Shown here one piece after another: positions 63,501 to 64,000 of a stretch of DNA of 64,000 bases; positions within the stretch are counted from its first letter, which is position 1, and the number at the start of each line of letters is the position of its first letter. The notes under the pieces are model-generated. The model was not told the origin of the DNA, ran no database searches, and was given only the letters and a program-made list of their open reading frames with translations. The position numbers and the translations under genes were made by a program. The DNA comes from Neodontobutis hainanensis (taxonomy: Eukaryota; Chordata; Actinopteri; Gobiiformes; Odontobutidae), in the NCBI GenBank assembly GCA_024349245.1, contig JALDNG010000469.1:151760-215759 (forward strand). Direction: 5' to 3'.

Positions 63501-64000
63501 GTTCTACTGCACTTCTACAGTCTGTTCTAATGCTCATCCACAGTCTGTCCTAAACATGTCTACAGTCTGTTCTACTTTATGTCTACAGTCTGTTCTAATG
63601 CTTATCTACAATCTGTTCTACTGCACATCTACTGTCTGTTCTAATGCACGTCTACAGTCCGTTCTAATGCACTTCTACAGTCTGTTCTACTGCACATCTA
63701 CAATCTGTTCTAATGCACGTCTACAGTCTGCTCTTCTGCACGTCTATAGTCTCTATTACTACACTTCTACAGTCTGTTCTACTCCACATCTACAATCTGT
63801 TCTAATGCACGTCTACAGTCTGTTCTAATGCACGTCTACAGTCCGTTCTAATGCACGTCTACAGTCTGTTCTAATGCACGTCTACAGTCTGCTCTTCTGC
63901 ACGTCTTTAGTCTCTATTACTACACGTCTACAGTCTGTTTTACTGCATATCTACAGTGTGTACTACTGCAACTATACAGTCTTTTCTATTGCATGTCTTC
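60600..64000 (+). repeat. higher-order duplication inside the satellite, copy B (open-ended)
   Basis: Partner of 53320-56695. It still matches at the last base of the window, so the true duplicated block is longer than 3.3 kb. Confidence 0.9.

Larger units (their letters stand above)
48262..64000 (+). repeat. 23-bp tandem satellite array, right segment (runs off the window)
   Basis: About 680 further units of the same 23-bp repeat. Higher-order copies seen directly: 49708 onward recurs at 50743 (1035 bp = 45 units); 51826-52170 recurs at 53068-53412 (1242 bp = 54 units); about 56.4-58.3 kb recurs at about 58.3-60.2 kb (offset about 1925); and about 53.3-56.7 kb recurs at 60.6-64.0 kb (offset 7282 to 7328). 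The consensus contains no TAA, TAG or TGA in any + frame, and three units (69 bp) read as a 23-residue Leu/Ser/Tyr/Cys-rich repeat such as LFYCTSTVCSTARLQSVLLH. On the - strand the two CTA triplets per unit give stops. ORFs of 60-166 codons here are by-products, not genes. Confidence 0.97.

Noticed and set aside
42996..63828. Dozens of + strand ORFs of 60-166 codons with Leu/Cys/Tyr repeats as a multigene family
   Set aside because: They are a by-product of a stop-free 23-bp repeat read in any frame. Met starts occur only in variant units, and no promoter, intron or non-repeat sequence is present.
42918..64000. CRISPR-like array of short direct repeats
   Set aside because: There are no unique spacers: the whole 23-bp unit repeats, including the variable bases, and the genome is a spliced eukaryote.

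Overview
The window is vertebrate, almost certainly teleost fish, genomic DNA. It shows spliced genes with canonical intron borders, AT-rich introns, and a fish-typical mobile-element load: GATG-tailed RTE/Rex3-like LINEs, L2/Rex1-group LINEs, Penelope-like elements, long-TIR Tc1 elements, hAT, Harbinger and tRNA-derived SINEs.

Only two cellular genes are supported, and they are convergent. The 3' half of tmem175 (lysosomal K+/H+ channel) lies on + at 3404-5866 in four exons; its upstream exons are outside the window. A complete cds1 (phosphatidate cytidylyltransferase, CDP-diacylglycerol synthase) lies on - at 10305-33474 in 13 exons. All 13 cds1 exons could be placed with GT/AG borders, giving a 454-residue protein, except that exon 5 is one base short and breaks the frame. 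In tmem175 the obvious acceptor of the third visible exon is also out of frame, and a downstream acceptor must be used.

Repeats fill the introns and flanks. 1-10304: three LINE pieces, a SINE tail and a long-TIR Tc1 relic around tmem175. 10438-14418 (cds1 intron 12): two divergently oriented Penelope-like relics, one split by a MITE with a perfect 9-bp target duplication. 15131-17180 (intron 10): a Tc1-type element with 210-bp terminal inverted repeats, filled with pieces of at least two other Tc1 families and an (AT)n tract. 18390-27579: L1-like RT relic, SINEs and perfect hairpins. 27732-33405 (intron 1): an ACTAGT-rich inverted-repeat element interrupted by a LINE. Upstream of cds1: a 983-bp hAT-type element with an 8-bp TSD, a second copy of the 9-bp-TSD MITE, a Gypsy-like gag relic, a reverse-oriented Rex3-like LINE, and a Harbinger relic.

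From 42918 to the end of the window (over 21 kb) the DNA is one 23-bp tandem satellite. It is interrupted once by a 4.05-kb L2-type LINE at 44208-48261. Removing the LINE and one copy of CTTGTC restores the 23-bp register, so the LINE landed in an existing array. The array has nested higher-order structure: offsets of 17, 20, 45 and 54 units, a ~1.9-kb duplication, and a near-identical duplication of at least 3.3 kb offset by ~7.3 kb and running off the window end. The unit has no stop codon in any + frame, which explains the many spurious + strand ORFs. Each unit also carries TACA-GTC-TGTTCT, which fits the 3' thirteen bases of the steroid-receptor (GR/AR-type) response element. That match is the most testable unusual feature here, but it was noticed post hoc and function is not shown.
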